Origin: Phycisphaerae bacterium
GTDB lineage: Bacteria; Planctomycetota; Phycisphaerae; Phycisphaerales; UBA1924
Direction of reading: 5' to 3'
Length of the DNA stretch: 42,110 nucleotides
Assembly: GCA_002706885.1 (NCBI GenBank)
Contig: PAKY01000057.1
Coordinates: 1 to 42,110 of the forward strand
Position numbers and translations under genes: made by a program. Positions 7,895-16,886 of this stretch are shown piece by piece. The notes under the pieces are model-generated. The model did not search any database, was not told the origin of the DNA, and was given only the letters and a program-made list of their open reading frames with translations. Position 1 is the stretch's first letter, and every line of letters begins with the position of its first letter.

Positions 7895-8953
7895 TCAGGC
7901 CGCCAACTCGGCGCCGCGGTTGCCCGGATCGATCGCGAGCGTGCTCAGTTGCGAATACAGACGTTCGAACAATTCGTGGTTCGCCTCGAACAGTTCGACC
8001 AGCCGAGGGTCGAAGTGGCTGCCGCTCCCCTCGATGATGATTTTCCGCGCCTTGGCGTGCGTCATCGCGGGCTTGTACACGCGCGGCGATCGCAGGGCGT
8101 CGTAGACATCCGCGATCGCCATCACCCGTGCCGAGAGCGGGATGTCACCCCGCGCAAGCCCGTTGGGGTACCCCGAGCCATCCCAGCGCTCGTGGTGGCA
8201 CAGCGCGATGTCGCGCGCCATGCGGAGGTACCCCGCGCCGGGGAACCGATCGAGCGCCGCTCCGAGCGTCTGCGCGCCAATGACCGTGTGGCGCTTCATC
8301 ACGTTGAACTCGGTCTCGTCCAGACGTCCATCCTTGAGCAGGACGGCGTCGGGAATACCGATCTTGCCGATGTCGTGCAGCGGGCTCGTCTGCGCGATCA
8401 GTTCGATGAACGAGCGCGTCGCGATGTCCCCGTAGACCCCGGCCTCCAGCATCGCCTCCGAGATGAGTCGACAGAATGCCTGTGTTCGCTCAAGGTGGGC
8501 GCCGGTATCCGGATCGCGCGAGTCGGCGAGCTTGGCGAGCGCAAAGATCGCGAGGCTCCGACCTTCGGTCGCGAGGACGCGCTCGCCCGAGCGGACGCGG
8601 AGCAGCAGTTCCGCTGGATCCACCGGCTTCGTGACGTAGTCATCGGCGCCCGTCGCGAGCCCCGCGAGTAGATCCTCCCGCGCCGTGCGAGACGTCACGA
8701 GGATCATGTACACGTACCGATCCGTCTGAGCGCGAAGCATGCGGCACAGCTCCGGCCCCGTCGGGCTCGGCATCTCCCAATCGAACAACGCCAACCTGAC
8801 CTGCTCTCGATCGATCAACTCGATCGCCGACCGCCCGTTGTCGGCGGTGACAACGCGATAGCCCTCGGTTTCGAGGATCCCGCCGATGTAATCCCTCGAA
8901 ACGGGGTCGTCATCTGCAACCAGGATGGGGGTGGTCGAATCGCCTTCAGCCAT
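7895..8953 (-). CDS. Response regulator with HD-GYP output (cyclic-di-GMP phosphodiesterase type)
   Basis: 352 residues. The receiver domain (about 9-120) has the acidic pocket ADDD, phospho-acceptor Asp58 in LALFDWEMP and Lys109 in YVTKP. The HD-GYP domain (about 135-330) has HDIGKIGIPD (His193, Asp194), HHERWDGSGYPNGL with the GYP triplet at 261-263, and AIADVYDALRS. HD-GYP proteins hydrolyse cyclic-di-GMP to pGpG/GMP, and all signature residues are present. The ATG at 8953 overlaps the stop of the hybrid-kinase gene by eight bases and has TGAGGC upstream, so the two are coupled. The likely circuit is kinase Hpt domain to this receiver to cyclic-di-GMP turnover. A start at 8986 inside the kinase gene is possible but less likely. 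Confidence 0.93.
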   Translation of the reverse strand: MAEGDSTTPILVADDDPVSRDYIGGILETEGYRVVTADNGRSAIELIDREQVRLALFDWEMPSPTGPELCRMLRAQTDRYVYMILVTSRTAREDLLAGLATGADDYVTKPVDPAELLLRVRSGERVLATEGRSLAIFALAKLADSRDPDTGAHLERTQAFCRLISEAMLEAGVYGDIATRSFIELIAQTSPLHDIGKIGIPDAVLLKDGRLDETEFNVMKRHTVIGAQTLGAALDRFPGAGYLRMARDIALCHHERWDGSGYPNGLARGDIPLSARVMAIADVYDALRSPRVYKPAMTHAKARKIIIEGSGSHFDPRLVELFEANHELFERLYSQLSTLAIDPGNRGAELAA

Positions 8954-11060
8954 GTCGCGCCTCAGGCCCCGTATCGGCGCCTTCATGGAAGCGATCGCGT
9001 ATGACGTTGGGAATCGAGTCGAGACATGCGGCGACGCTCTCCTGGAGGCGCTCCAACGCGGCGGTCGACCCGGCCGCGTCGCTCGCTTCGGCCGCGTTCT
9101 CGAGCTCCAAAGCGGCCTCGAAGACGCGATGCGCAGCGAGATTGCCAGCGGCCCCCTTGATCGAGTGGGCAGCCGCGCGAGCCGCCGGGAAGTCGCCTTC
9201 TCCGAGCGCGAACGACGCGTCGCTCACCCGCTCGGCCGCCGAGCCCGCAAACGAATGGAGCAGACGCACGGCCAGGCTCGCCTTGCCGAGGCATCGCTCC
9301 AGGAGCGCAGGGGCATCGATCGCGTCAACGTTCTTCGGGGCGCCGTCCTCCACTGTGGGCCTTTCTATGGGATGTCGTTCGCTCGGCCGGCCCTCGCGGA
9401 CCGCGTGCAGGGAAGAGAACAGTTTGTGCGGCTCGAGCGGCTTGGTCAGGCACTCATCCATCCCCGCCTCGATGCATCGGTGATGGTTCTTCGCGGAAGC
9501 GTCCGCGGTCAGAGCGAGGATCGGCGTCCGCGCGACATCATCCAGCCCCTCGCGTTCTCGAATGGCCTGCGTCGCATCGATGCCGTCGAGTTCGGGCATG
9601 TGCAGATCCATGAGCACAACGTCGAAGGTCGCGTGACGAAGGGCTTCAACCGCGAGTCGCCCGTTGACAACATGGACGACTTCCGCTCCGACGTGGTCGA
9701 GCAGTTCGCTCGCGACCATCGCGTTGACGTCATTGTCCTCGGCGAGCAGGATCCGCATTCCGTTGAGCGTCGGCCAACGGTCCTGATCCGCGGCCTGCTT
9801 CGACGGCTCGTACGCCACCGGCGCCACTCCCCGGGCCGCCATCGCCTCCGCAAGGACGGCGAGGAGGCTCAGGCCGCTGGCGTCGTTCGGGATGACGAGG
9901 TCGAACGGCGCGCCGCGATCGTCGGCGCCGCCGATGCCGACGATCCATCCCGCCTTGAACCGCTCCCGCCCCGCTCGCTCGATCGACCAGGCTGCCTCCG
10001 CGCCGAGAATCAGGATGTCGTTAGCGCCGTAACGCTCGAGTCGCTCCGACGCCGCGCGGTCGAAGGGCTCGGAGACGGTTCGGAGGCCGAGGTCCACGAG
10101 GTCACCGGCGAGGCGCGAACCCGCGGGAAGCCCAACGAGCACGTACCGCATCGAGAGCAGGCTGACCGAACGGACCGCGGGATCTCGCCCCTGTTCGGCC
10201 CTGAGCGGGAGCTTGAACCAGAACGTCGAACCCATGCCGGGCTCACTCTCGACGCCGATCTCGCCGCCCATCAGTTCAACGAGCTGGCGGCAGATCGCAA
10301 GGCCCAGGCCCGACCCACCGAAGCGACGGGTCGTCCCCGACTCGGCCTGGATGAACGGGTGAAAGAGCTGGTTCTGGCGATCGAGCGGGACGCCGATGCC
10401 GCTGTCGTTCACGCTGATCCGCATCGCGGCGTGACCGCCCATGTCCTCCGCGACGCAGCGAACGAGAACGCCGCCCTTCTCGGTGAACTTCAGAGCGTTG
10501 GAGAGCAGGTTGATGAGGATCTGCTGGAAGCGCGTCGGATCACCGCGGACAACGCTCGGCACGCACGGATCGACCGAGACGCGGAGGAACACGCCCTTCT
10601 TGTCTGCCTGCACGGCGAGCGAACGCCGCGCCTGCTCGATCGACTCCGCGGGGGAGAACTCGACGCTCTCGATCTCGATCCTCCCCGCCTCGATCTTCGA
10701 GAAATCGAGGATGTCGTCGACGACGGCGCGGAGCACGTGGGCCGACGATCGGATCGTGTCGCAGTATCGACGCTGCACGTCGTCGAGCGGCGTCCGCTCG
10801 AGAAGATCGATCATGCCGACGACGCCGTTGAGCGGCGTCCGGATCTCGTGGCTCATCGCGGCGAGAAAGCGGCTCTTTGCCTCCGACGCCTCCTCGGCCG
10901 ATCGCGATGCATCGGCGAGCGCGACGGTGCGACGCTCGAGCTCGTTGCGGATCGTCACCAGGTCGCGCATCGCCTCGCTCGCGCGATCGCGCGCGAACGC
11001 GATCAGCGATGTTCCGTGCCTGGAGCACGAAGTAGCGCGTGCCCTCGAACGAAAGCGCAT
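8946..11060 (-). CDS. Hybrid histidine kinase, C-terminal piece (HisKA-HATPase-REC-Hpt)
   Basis: The recognisable protein begins about residue 25 of this 704-residue frame; the preceding residues are an out-of-frame reading of a PAS region. Order: coiled coil; HisKA with phospho-accepting His71 ([13 protein letters not shown]); HATPase with the N box ([12 protein letters not shown]), NDSGIGVP and [13 protein letters not shown]; a degenerate receiver (about 305-415) lacking the phospho-Asp; a complete receiver (434-555) with EDN, Asp485 in [13 protein letters not shown] and Lys540; and a C-terminal Hpt with His632 ([12 protein letters not shown]). This is a full phosphorelay chain. It is the continuation of the PAS-bearing frame to its right, separated by a frameshift near 10.99 kb, and is coupled to the HD-GYP regulator downstream. 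Confidence 0.88.
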   Translation of the reverse strand: MRFRSRARATSCSRHGTSLIAFARDRASEAMRDLVTIRNELERRTVALADASRSAEEASEAKSRFLAAMSHEIRTPLNGVVGMIDLLERTPLDDVQRRYCDTIRSSAHVLRAVVDDILDFSKIEAGRIEIESVEFSPAESIEQARRSLAVQADKKGVFLRVSVDPCVPSVVRGDPTRFQQILINLLSNALKFTEKGGVLVRCVAEDMGGHAAMRISVNDSGIGVPLDRQNQLFHPFIQAESGTTRRFGGSGLGLAICRQLVELMGGEIGVESEPGMGSTFWFKLPLRAEQGRDPAVRSVSLLSMRYVLVGLPAGSRLAGDLVDLGLRTVSEPFDRAASERLERYGANDILILGAEAAWSIERAGRERFKAGWIVGIGGADDRGAPFDLVIPNDASGLSLLAVLAEAMAARGVAPVAYEPSKQAADQDRWPTLNGMRILLAEDNDVNAMVASELLDHVGAEVVHVVNGRLAVEALRHATFDVVLMDLHMPELDGIDATQAIREREGLDDVARTPILALTADASAKNHHRCIEAGMDECLTKPLEPHKLFSSLHAVREGRPSERHPIERPTVEDGAPKNVDAIDAPALLERCLGKASLAVRLLHSFAGSAAERVSDASFALGEGDFPAARAAAHSIKGAAGNLAAHRVFEAALELENAAEASDAAGSTAALERLQESVAACLDSIPNVIRDRFHEGADTGPEARHG

Positions 11061-11751
11061 GCCCGCGGACCTCCACGGGGATGGTCGACCCGTCGCTGCG
11101 AACGAAGGTCGATTCGACGATCAGACCTTCCGTGTCCGACATGCTGAAGCGATGCCCGATCCAGAGGTCTTCGCTGAAATTGCGATCGATCTCCTCGATC
11201 CTGCGCCCGACGAGCTGAGGACGCTCATAGCCGAGCTCGCGCAGCGCGGTGGCGTTGCACGCAACGATGTCGCCCGCGTCGTCCACCCAGAGCACCGGGT
11301 CAGCGAGCCGCTCGAGTGTCAATCGAACGAGTTCGTCGTTCCGCTCCGTGGCGTCGCCAACAGCGCAGACTGAGAGCGCGAGCTCAGAGCCCTCTCGCTT
11401 GGCCCCGACATCGACGAGCCGCCGACCGTTCGGACCCGAGAGTCGAATGGTCGCGTGACGGAGTCCCGCTTCAATCCAGGCGCACATCAGCGGCTCGCCG
11501 AGGGCGGCGAGCGGGCTCCCGACGGCGGGGTCGAATGCGTCCTGATGCCCCGCCTCAGCGAAGAGCGTCCGCGCAAGTCCGTCGGCGGACAGCACACGCC
11601 ATCCGCCCACCGGACGCCCCGCGGAGGAGAGCTCGGCAGGCGCGAGGCGCGCGACGCCCGATGCCTGTTCGGCATCGACCGAAGAGGCCACGTCCGCCTC
11701 GTCGCCCGCGCGTTGACCAGTCCCCACCTTGTCCGGCTCCATGGGCGTCAT
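10540..11751 (-). CDS. Hybrid histidine kinase, N-terminal piece with PAS sensor domain
   Basis: The meaningful part runs from the ATG at 11751 down to about 10990. After a low-complexity head and a region of about 100 residues without a recognised fold (GGWRVLSADGLARTLF ... ELALSVCAVGDATERND), residues at about 11350-10995 form a PAS domain: [56 protein letters not shown]. Beyond about 10990 this frame reads Arg-rich nonsense over the kinase core, the mark of a frameshift rather than a separate gene. Joined to the other piece, the protein would be PAS-HisKA-HATPase-degenerate REC-REC-Hpt, about 930 residues. No membrane helix is seen, so it is probably a cytoplasmic sensor. A TTG at 11784 is an alternative start. 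Confidence 0.7.
   Translation of the reverse strand: MTPMEPDKVGTGQRAGDEADVASSVDAEQASGVARLAPAELSSAGRPVGGWRVLSADGLARTLFAEAGHQDAFDPAVGSPLAALGEPLMCAWIEAGLRHATIRLSGPNGRRLVDVGAKREGSELALSVCAVGDATERNDELVRLTLERLADPVLWVDDAGDIVACNATALRELGYERPQLVGRRIEEIDRNFSEDLWIGHRFSMSDTEGLIVESTFVRSDGSTIPVEVRGHALSFEGTRYFVLQARNIADRVRARSRERGDARPGDDPQRARASHRRARRCIAIGRGGVGGKEPLSRRDEPRDPDAAQRRRRHDRSSRADAARRRAASILRHDPIVGPRAPRRRRRHPRFLEDRGGEDRDRERRVLPRGVDRAGAAFARRAGRQEGRVPPRLGRSVRAERCPR
10975..11010 (-). other. Frameshift junction between the two hybrid-kinase pieces
   Basis: On the minus strand, PAS-type coding ends with [14 protein letters not shown] in one frame and [18 protein letters not shown] continues in another. A one-base insertion or a two-base (GC) deletion in the GCGCGATCGCGCGC-like tract restores one continuous protein. 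Whether the change is in the genome or is a sequencing/assembly slip cannot be told from one sequence. Confidence 0.75.
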
Positions 11752-11922
11752 ATCGTCCGAAATCCCGGGCGACTCCGGCGACAACCGAACCCGACCTTGG
11801 TGTGCGGCCGCTTATCGGGAGGCTTCCCCACCACGTCGGGGCCGATCGGTTGGGTGGGGCTAGAGTCCCGTTTGCCCGGCCTACAGCCGACCGCCGCCGA
11901 ACGATCGCAAGGAGCGTTGGAG

Positions 11923-13143
11923 ATGACCGCGACGACCGCCACCACAACCAGGGCCCCCTCCGACGTCGCTGTTCCGTTGCTCGATCTCAAAGCGCAGTAC
12001 GCGACCATTCGCGAAGAAGTCGAAGACGCGATCAGGGGGGTCGTCGAGTCGCAGTGGTTCATCCTCGGCCCGGAAGTCGCCGCGTTCGAGGAAGAGATCG
12101 CTCGCTACATAGACGTTGAATATGCCATCGGTTGCTCGAGTGGATCGGACGCCATTCTGCTCGCGCTGATGGCCCTTGGGATCGGTCCCGGTCAGAGCGT
12201 GCTCTGCCCGTCGTACACCTTCTTCGCGACCGCGGGCAGCGTGAGCCGCCTCGGCGCGACGCCGGTGTTCGTCGATATCGAGCCCACCACCTACAACGCT
12301 GACATCGAGCTCGCGCGCGAGGCCGCGAAGAACGCGAAGAACCTCGCGGCGATCATGCCCGTCCACCTCTTCGGGCAGACCGTTGACATGACCGCGTGGC
12401 TCGCGCTCGCCAACGAGTTCGGCGTGCCGCTCATCGAGGACGCGGCGCAGGCGATCGGAGCCCGCGACGACAAGGGCGCGATGGCCGGCTCACGCGGCGC
12501 CCTGGGTTGCTTCAGCTTCTTTCCGTCAAAGAACCTCGGCGGGTTCGGCGAGGGTGGACTCGTGACCACCAACGATGGTGAGCTCGCGCAGAAGCTGCGC
12601 GAGATGCGGGTTCATGGCATGGAGCCGAAGTACATCCACAAGCACATCGGCGTGAACGGACGCCTCGACGCCCTCCAGGCGGCGGTCCTCCGCGTGAAGC
12701 TGCGTCATCTTGAGGGATGGCACGACGGCCGTGCTCACAACGCTGCGGACTACGACCGGATGTTTGCCGAAGCCGGCGCCCGCGTCAGCGGTACGCCCTT
12801 CGAGGAAGGCGAGGCGATGCCGATCCGAACGCCGGCGCCTGCGGCGGAACCGTTCCGGCATATCTACAACCAGTACGTGATCCGCGTCCCCGCCGCGATC
12901 CGCGAGCCGCTCCGCGAGCACCTGCGGTCGGTGAACATCGGCCACGAGGTCTACTACCCCGTCCCGCTCCACCGCCAGGCGTGTTACGCGGACCTTGGCA
13001 TCGCGGAGGGGTCGCTCCCCGAGAGCGAATGGGCGGCGAAGGAAACGCTGGCCCTGCCCATCTACCCCGAACTCACAGCCGAGCAGCGTTCACGGGTTGC
13101 GCAGGTCATCGTCGAGTTCGTGGCCAGCCAGACGCGCGCCTAA
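11923..13143 (+). CDS. DegT/DnrJ/EryC1/StrS-family aminotransferase
   Basis: 406 residues, PLP-dependent fold type I. Start ATG at 11923 with AAGGAG eight bases upstream. Family landmarks: VPLLDLKAQYATIREEVEDAI at the N-terminus, GCSSGSDAILLAL (cofactor phosphate), PSYTFFATAG, EDAAQAIGA with Asp173/Gln176, and CFSFFPSKNLGGFGEGG with Schiff-base Lys203. The C-terminal part has HIYNQYVIR and YYPVPLHRQACY. These enzymes transaminate keto-sugar nucleotides for surface polysaccharide, O-antigen or glycoprotein sugars. No sugar-nucleotide dehydratase, acetyltransferase or glycosyltransferase sits next to it, so the exact sugar is unknown. Divergent from the hybrid-kinase gene with a 170-bp gap. Confidence 0.92.
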   Translation: MTATTATTTRAPSDVAVPLLDLKAQYATIREEVEDAIRGVVESQWFILGPEVAAFEEEIARYIDVEYAIGCSSGSDAILLALMALGIGPGQSVLCPSYTFFATAGSVSRLGATPVFVDIEPTTYNADIELAREAAKNAKNLAAIMPVHLFGQTVDMTAWLALANEFGVPLIEDAAQAIGARDDKGAMAGSRGALGCFSFFPSKNLGGFGEGGLVTTNDGELAQKLREMRVHGMEPKYIHKHIGVNGRLDALQAAVLRVKLRHLEGWHDGRAHNAADYDRMFAEAGARVSGTPFEEGEAMPIRTPAPAAEPFRHIYNQYVIRVPAAIREPLREHLRSVNIGHEVYYPVPLHRQACYADLGIAEGSLPESEWAAKETLALPIYPELTAEQRSRVAQVIVEFVASQTRA

Positions 13144-13147
13144 TTCG

Positions 13148-13163
13148 ATGATTCGCGAATCAT
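13148..13163. promoter_or_regulatory. Perfect 16-bp palindrome upstream of the ArsR-type gene
   Basis: ATGATTCGCGAATCAT is self-complementary over its whole length and lies between the aminotransferase stop and the ArsR-family gene. About 15 bp on, ATTTGCG-N7-CGCGAAT repeats the half site imperfectly as an inverted pair. ArsR-family dimers bind such inverted AT-rich operators, so autoregulation is plausible. The T6 run at 13174-13179 is 10 bp away from the palindrome, too far for a normal terminator. Confidence 0.5.
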
Positions 13164-13270
13164 ATTCTGCGGATTTTTTCTGATTTGCGGCTTGCACGCG
13201 AATAACCAAACCGTCAAAAGAGATCACTCGCAGTGGGGGTATTCAGCGATTCCGCTGGGAGTGTGGCTTC

Positions 13271-13636
13271 ATGCCGACAATTCATCACCCCGATCTACGC
13301 GAGGTCCCCGTATCGACCGTGCTCGCGGCGTTGTCCGATGAGACACGGTTGAACATTGTTCTGCAGCTCAAAGACGGCGAACGATGTTGCGGGGATATGG
13401 ACGTCCGGGCGAGCAAATCCGGTCTTAGTCACCACATGAAGGTGCTGCGACAGGCCGGGATCATCCGTCAGCGCCCGAACGGGACGCAGCGGTTGACGAG
13501 CCTCCGGACCGCGGAGGTCGAGCATCGATTCCCGGGGCTGCTCACGGCGGTGCTCCGCGCGGCATCGCCCGACGACGACGACGAGTCCGACCAAGCGATG
13601 TCCAGTCCCGCGCTTTCGTTCGCAAGCGCTTCGTAA
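13271..13636 (+). CDS. ArsR-family winged-helix transcriptional regulator
   Basis: 121 residues. The winged-helix core spans about 10-95: VSTVLAALSDETRLNIVLQLKDGE, recognition helix SKSGLSHHMKVLRQAGII and wing RQRPNGTQRLTSLR. A Cys-Cys pair (39-40, GERCCGDM) sits about where ArsR/SmtB sensors carry the alpha-3 ELxCxC metal site, but the exact motif is not present, so metal sensing is only possible. The acidic tail (SPDDDDESDQ) is unusual. The upstream 127 bp are AT-rich for this genome and carry a perfect palindrome that could be its operator. No adjacent metal-resistance gene points to an effector. Confidence 0.85.
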   Translation: MPTIHHPDLREVPVSTVLAALSDETRLNIVLQLKDGERCCGDMDVRASKSGLSHHMKVLRQAGIIRQRPNGTQRLTSLRTAEVEHRFPGLLTAVLRAASPDDDDESDQAMSSPALSFASAS

Positions 13637-13648
13637 TTCGGTTGGCCG

Positions 13649-14764
13649 TCACACGTTGAAGAGGAAGTGGCAGACGTCGCCGTCACGCATGACGTACGCC
13701 TTGCCCTCCACTCGCATCTTTCCCGCGTCGCGGATCGCCTTCTCTGATCCGTAGGCGTCGAGGTCATCGACGCCATAAACCTCAGCGCGGATAAAACCAC
13801 GTTCGAAGTCGGTGTGGATCACACCCGCGGCCTGCGGCGCCGTGGATCCGACCGGGACTGTCCACGCGCGGATTTCCTTCGGGCCCGCGGTGTAGTAGCT
13901 CTGCATGCCGAGGAGGCGATAGGCGGCGCGGGCGAGCTTGTTCAGCGCTGGCTCATCGAGGCCGTAGTCGGCGAGGAGTTCGGCCTTATCGGCCGCGTCG
14001 AGCTCGGAAAGCTCGCTCTCGATCTTCGCGCAGACAGGGACAACCACACTCGCCTCGCGCTCGGCGTGCTCGCGAACCTTCGTGCACAGATCACCCTTTC
14101 CGGTGGGGTCTGACTCGTCCACGTTCGCGACATAGAGAATGGGCTTGGCGGTGATGAAGCCGATGCCTTTGAGAGCCCGGAGCTGTTCCGAATCCGTCAC
14201 CACGCCCTCGGCCAGCGCGGCGCGACACGGCTTGCCCTCTTCCAGGAACGGATGAAGCTTGCCGAGCATGTCACGACGGGCGATGGCCTCCGGGTCCTTG
14301 CTCCGTGCCGCTCGCTCCGCCTTGGGAAGGGCGCTCTCGATTGTCTGGAGATCGGCGAGGAGTAGTTCGTCGGCGATGGTGTTGATGTCGCGGATCGGAT
14401 CGACCGTTCCGTCGACGTGGGTGATCTCCTCACCACCCGCGGCCTTCTCGAAGCAACGGACCACCTGGACGATCGCGTCGACCTGGCGGATGTGGCTGAG
14501 GAAGGCGTTGCCCATGCCCTCGCCCTTGCTGGCGCCGCGGACGATGCCCGCGATATCCACGAGTCGGAGGCTCGCGGGGATCATCTTCTCGGACTTGATG
14601 TGGCCCGCGATGCGATCGAGGTTGGGGTCGGGGAGCGGAACCCCCCCGATGTTGGGCTCGATGGTGGCGAACGGGTAGTTCGCCGCGAGGGCGCCCGCCG
14701 CGGTGAGGGCGTTGAAGAGCGTGCTCTTGCCGACGTTGGGAAGTCCGACGATGCCTGCGTCCAT
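13649..14764 (-). CDS. ychF: Redox-regulated ATPase YchF (Obg-family)
   Basis: 371 residues from the ATG at 14764 with AAGGA about 10 nt upstream; E. coli YchF is 363. The G1 loop [14 protein letters not shown] is at residues 7-20, switch/G3 is in [19 protein letters not shown], and the base-recognition motif is NVDE rather than the GTPase NKxD, as expected for this ATP-preferring branch. The C-terminal TGS-like end reads [32 protein letters not shown]. It binds ribosomes and is a conserved housekeeping protein involved in stress and translation control. It lies convergent with the ArsR gene, 12 bp from its stop. A longer frame upstream lacks family similarity. Confidence 0.96.
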   Translation of the reverse strand: MDAGIVGLPNVGKSTLFNALTAAGALAANYPFATIEPNIGGVPLPDPNLDRIAGHIKSEKMIPASLRLVDIAGIVRGASKGEGMGNAFLSHIRQVDAIVQVVRCFEKAAGGEEITHVDGTVDPIRDINTIADELLLADLQTIESALPKAERAARSKDPEAIARRDMLGKLHPFLEEGKPCRAALAEGVVTDSEQLRALKGIGFITAKPILYVANVDESDPTGKGDLCTKVREHAEREASVVVPVCAKIESELSELDAADKAELLADYGLDEPALNKLARAAYRLLGMQSYYTAGPKEIRAWTVPVGSTAPQAAGVIHTDFERGFIRAEVYGVDDLDAYGSEKAIRDAGKMRVEGKAYVMRDGDVCHFLFNV

Positions 14765-14845
14765 GACGGATCGGTCCTTTGCTCTGACAGGATTCGGGGA
14801 GGCCGATGGTATGGTCCGACCCCATCGCCCTCGCGACCCGGTCGC

Positions 14846-14887
14846 AACCTGATCCGCCCGACCTGATCTGTCCGACCCGATTTGCCC
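14846..14887. repeat. Three tandem degenerate 14-bp repeats upstream of ychF
   Basis: Units AACCTGATCCGCCC, GACCTGATCTGTCC and GACCCGATTTGCCC follow one another without gaps in the divergent intergenic region (14765-15058) between ychF and the methyltransferase-like gene. Consensus RACCYGATYYGYCC. They could be a regulator array or relic sequence; nothing else recognisable is in this 294-bp gap. Confidence 0.5.
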
Positions 14888-15058
14888 CACCCGTGACCGG
14901 ACCTTTGGCGTGAATCTCGTGCCCGGCCTGCAACGGACCGGTCGCGGCGGACCTCTCCCCGCGCCCACCGACGGATCGGAACGTCGCCGGAGCCCCCCGG
15001 GACGCCGTTGGTCACGACAGACATCACGTTGAGAGCACCGGCCCGAAGGAGGCCCCCC

Positions 15059-15583
15059 ATGTTCGTGCCAGACGGGTTCTACGCCCCATTGACATCATCG
15101 CGCGACGCCGATTCGTCGAAGTCCGTCCGCCTCGGTAGTGGTCTGACGACCCCGTTCGGCCGGGCGTCGCAGCTCCGAACGCGGCTCGAAGCCGGTATCG
15201 ACGTGCTGTTCGTCTGCGGGCCGTCGCCCGAGCCGCTTGTCCTGTTGTCACGGCTCTTCCCGAAGAGCCGGTTTGTCGCGGTGTCCGACGAGGCCGAACG
15301 TCTCAACGCGGCCGAGGCCGCGGCGAACGAAGCCGGCGTCACGAACATCGTTCTGAAACTCAGCGACGCCCAGCACGCTTCGGTAGCGGCCCGATATGAC
15401 CTCATCGTTCTCGGCGACGATCGCCCGTCCGCTGACTTCGCGGGCTCGGGGATCGAAGTCGTCGCGGCGCGGGTCCGCCCGACCCGTCGAGAGCGGAAGC
15501 GGCGGGCGGGGGAGCGATCGAACGCAAACGGCGACAACTCGGGCCGAATTCGGTGTCAGTCGCCGGCGGCGTTCGCCGCTTAA
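15059..15583 (+). CDS. Degenerate methyltransferase-like protein
   Basis: 174 residues from the ATG at 15059, preceded by a near-perfect AAGGAGG six bases upstream, so it is probably translated. Residues about 45-120 line up with the SAM-binding core of the methyltransferase encoded just downstream: [14 protein letters not shown] against GIDVLDVGCGSGRA, then [32 protein letters not shown] against EFPRSRFVGLDISAEALAVATRLADEEGLTNV, then [11 protein letters not shown] against GRYDLITTFDA. The motif I Asp and glycines are gone, so SAM binding is unlikely. The C-terminal 40 residues are Arg/Ser-rich and unlike any methyltransferase. It looks like a decayed or repurposed fragment of a duplicated gene, on the same strand with 92 bp between. 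Confidence 0.6.
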   Translation: MFVPDGFYAPLTSSRDADSSKSVRLGSGLTTPFGRASQLRTRLEAGIDVLFVCGPSPEPLVLLSRLFPKSRFVAVSDEAERLNAAEAAANEAGVTNIVLKLSDAQHASVAARYDLIVLGDDRPSADFAGSGIEVVAARVRPTRRERKRRAGERSNANGDNSGRIRCQSPAAFAA

Positions 15584-15675
15584 TTCCTCAGACCACACGG
15601 CCCCTCAACGGGCGTCCCGACGCGTCGGATGGCGACCGCGGACGCAAGCCGTGTTGCTGCAAGGAGATTGACGTC

Positions 15676-16752
15676 ATGTGCACCGCCTGCGGATTTCATG
15701 CCCCTGTTGACAACGACTTCGCGGGGCGACTGCTCGGCATCGTGAACAACGGCGCGCTCAGCCTGATGATCTCGATCGGGCATCGGACCGGACTGTTCGA
15801 CACGCTCGCGTCGATGGGCGGGCCGGCGACGCTCGAGAGGATCGTCGAGGCAAGCGGACTCAACGATCGCTACGTCCGTGAGTGGCTCGGAGCGATGGTC
15901 GCGGGGCGCGTCGTGCTCGTTGATGAGGACGATCGGTACTGGCTCCCCGACGAGCACGCTTCGTCGCTGACGCGGGCCAACCCCGCGGGGAACATGGGCG
16001 TGTTCGCTCAGTACGTCGCGGTGCTCGCGGACGTCGAAGACGAGGTCGTCAACTGCTTCAAGAACGGCGGCGGCGTGCCGTACCGCCGATTCCGGCGGTT
16101 TCATGAGGTCATGGCGGAGGACAGCGGTCAGTCGACCGTGTCGAACCTGGTTTCCGCGATTCTCCCGCTCGTTCCCGAGGCGTTTGCGCGGATGGAGAGC
16201 GGGATCGACGTGCTCGATGTCGGCTGCGGGAGCGGCCGGGCGCTGATCCGAATGGCTCGTGAGTTCCCGAGGAGCCGGTTCGTCGGCCTCGACATCTCGG
16301 CGGAGGCGCTCGCTGTCGCGACTAGGCTGGCCGATGAGGAGGGGCTGACGAACGTGTGGTTCGAGCGTCGTGACGCCTCGGAGATGAACGACCAGGGACG
16401 ATACGACCTGATCACCACGTTTGACGCGGTGCACGATCAGGCCCAGCCCGCGAAGGTGCTCGCGAACATCAGGCGGGCACTCCGCGATGGCGGGACGTAC
16501 CTGATGCAGGACATCCAAGGCACCGGGAGCCACGCTGGGGACGCGGCGCACCCGATGGCCCAGTTCATCTACACCGTCTCGTGCATGCACTGCATGACCG
16601 TCTCGCTGTCGGCGGGCGGCGCGGGCCTCGGCGCGGCGTGGGGGCGGCCCCTTGCCGAGCGGATGCTCCGCGAGGCAGGGTTCGAAAGGATCGATGTCCG
16701 CGAGCTCGAGCACGACCCGCAGAACTTCTACTACCTCGCTCGCGCCGCCTGA
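15676..16752 (+). CDS. Class I SAM-dependent methyltransferase with winged-helix N-terminus
   Basis: 358 residues; ATG at 15676 with AAGGAG nine bases upstream. An N-terminal helical/winged-helix part (about 15-100; NGALSLMISIGHRTGLFDTLA, ATLERIVEASGLNDRYVREWLGAMV) resembles the dimerisation domain of the Rv2258c-like and O-methyltransferase groups. The SAM domain follows: motif I VLDVGCGSGRALI (179-191), motif II FVGLDIS, motif IV YDLITTFDAVHD and post-motif DGGTYLMQDIQ. The protein begins MCTACGFH, and further Cys residues (VSCMHCMT) lie near the substrate side, which may suggest metal or thiol chemistry. Substrate unknown. A degenerate homologue lies directly upstream and tRNA-Arg follows. 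Confidence 0.88.
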   Translation: MCTACGFHAPVDNDFAGRLLGIVNNGALSLMISIGHRTGLFDTLASMGGPATLERIVEASGLNDRYVREWLGAMVAGRVVLVDEDDRYWLPDEHASSLTRANPAGNMGVFAQYVAVLADVEDEVVNCFKNGGGVPYRRFRRFHEVMAEDSGQSTVSNLVSAILPLVPEAFARMESGIDVLDVGCGSGRALIRMAREFPRSRFVGLDISAEALAVATRLADEEGLTNVWFERRDASEMNDQGRYDLITTFDAVHDQAQPAKVLANIRRALRDGGTYLMQDIQGTGSHAGDAAHPMAQFIYTVSCMHCMTVSLSAGGAGLGAAWGRPLAERMLREAGFERIDVRELEHDPQNFYYLARAA

Positions 16753-16886
16753 CGGCGAAGTGGGAGGTGGACGATCGTCACCCGACGCGGACCGAAAGGA
16801 CGGCGTCGGGTTTCCCCGGACGCCGGCTCGCATTCCTCGGGCGGCAACCATCCCGGCGGAGCGGCCGCCGGGTCGTCGCGACCGAC

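Noticed and set aside
8925-11147. Long plus-strand open frame (about 740 codons) opposite the hybrid kinase
   Set aside because: Composition is Arg/Asp/Val-rich noise typical of the antisense of GC-rich genes; the minus strand carries clear kinase domains.
13174-13179. T6 run after the aminotransferase gene considered as a terminator tail
   Set aside because: The nearest hairpin (the palindrome at 13148-13163) is 10 bp away and has only a 6-bp stem; operator use is more likely.
15580-16851. Minus-strand open frame of 423 codons opposite the methyltransferase
   Set aside because: No recognisable domain, Arg/His-rich, and it covers a clear methyltransferase on the other strand.
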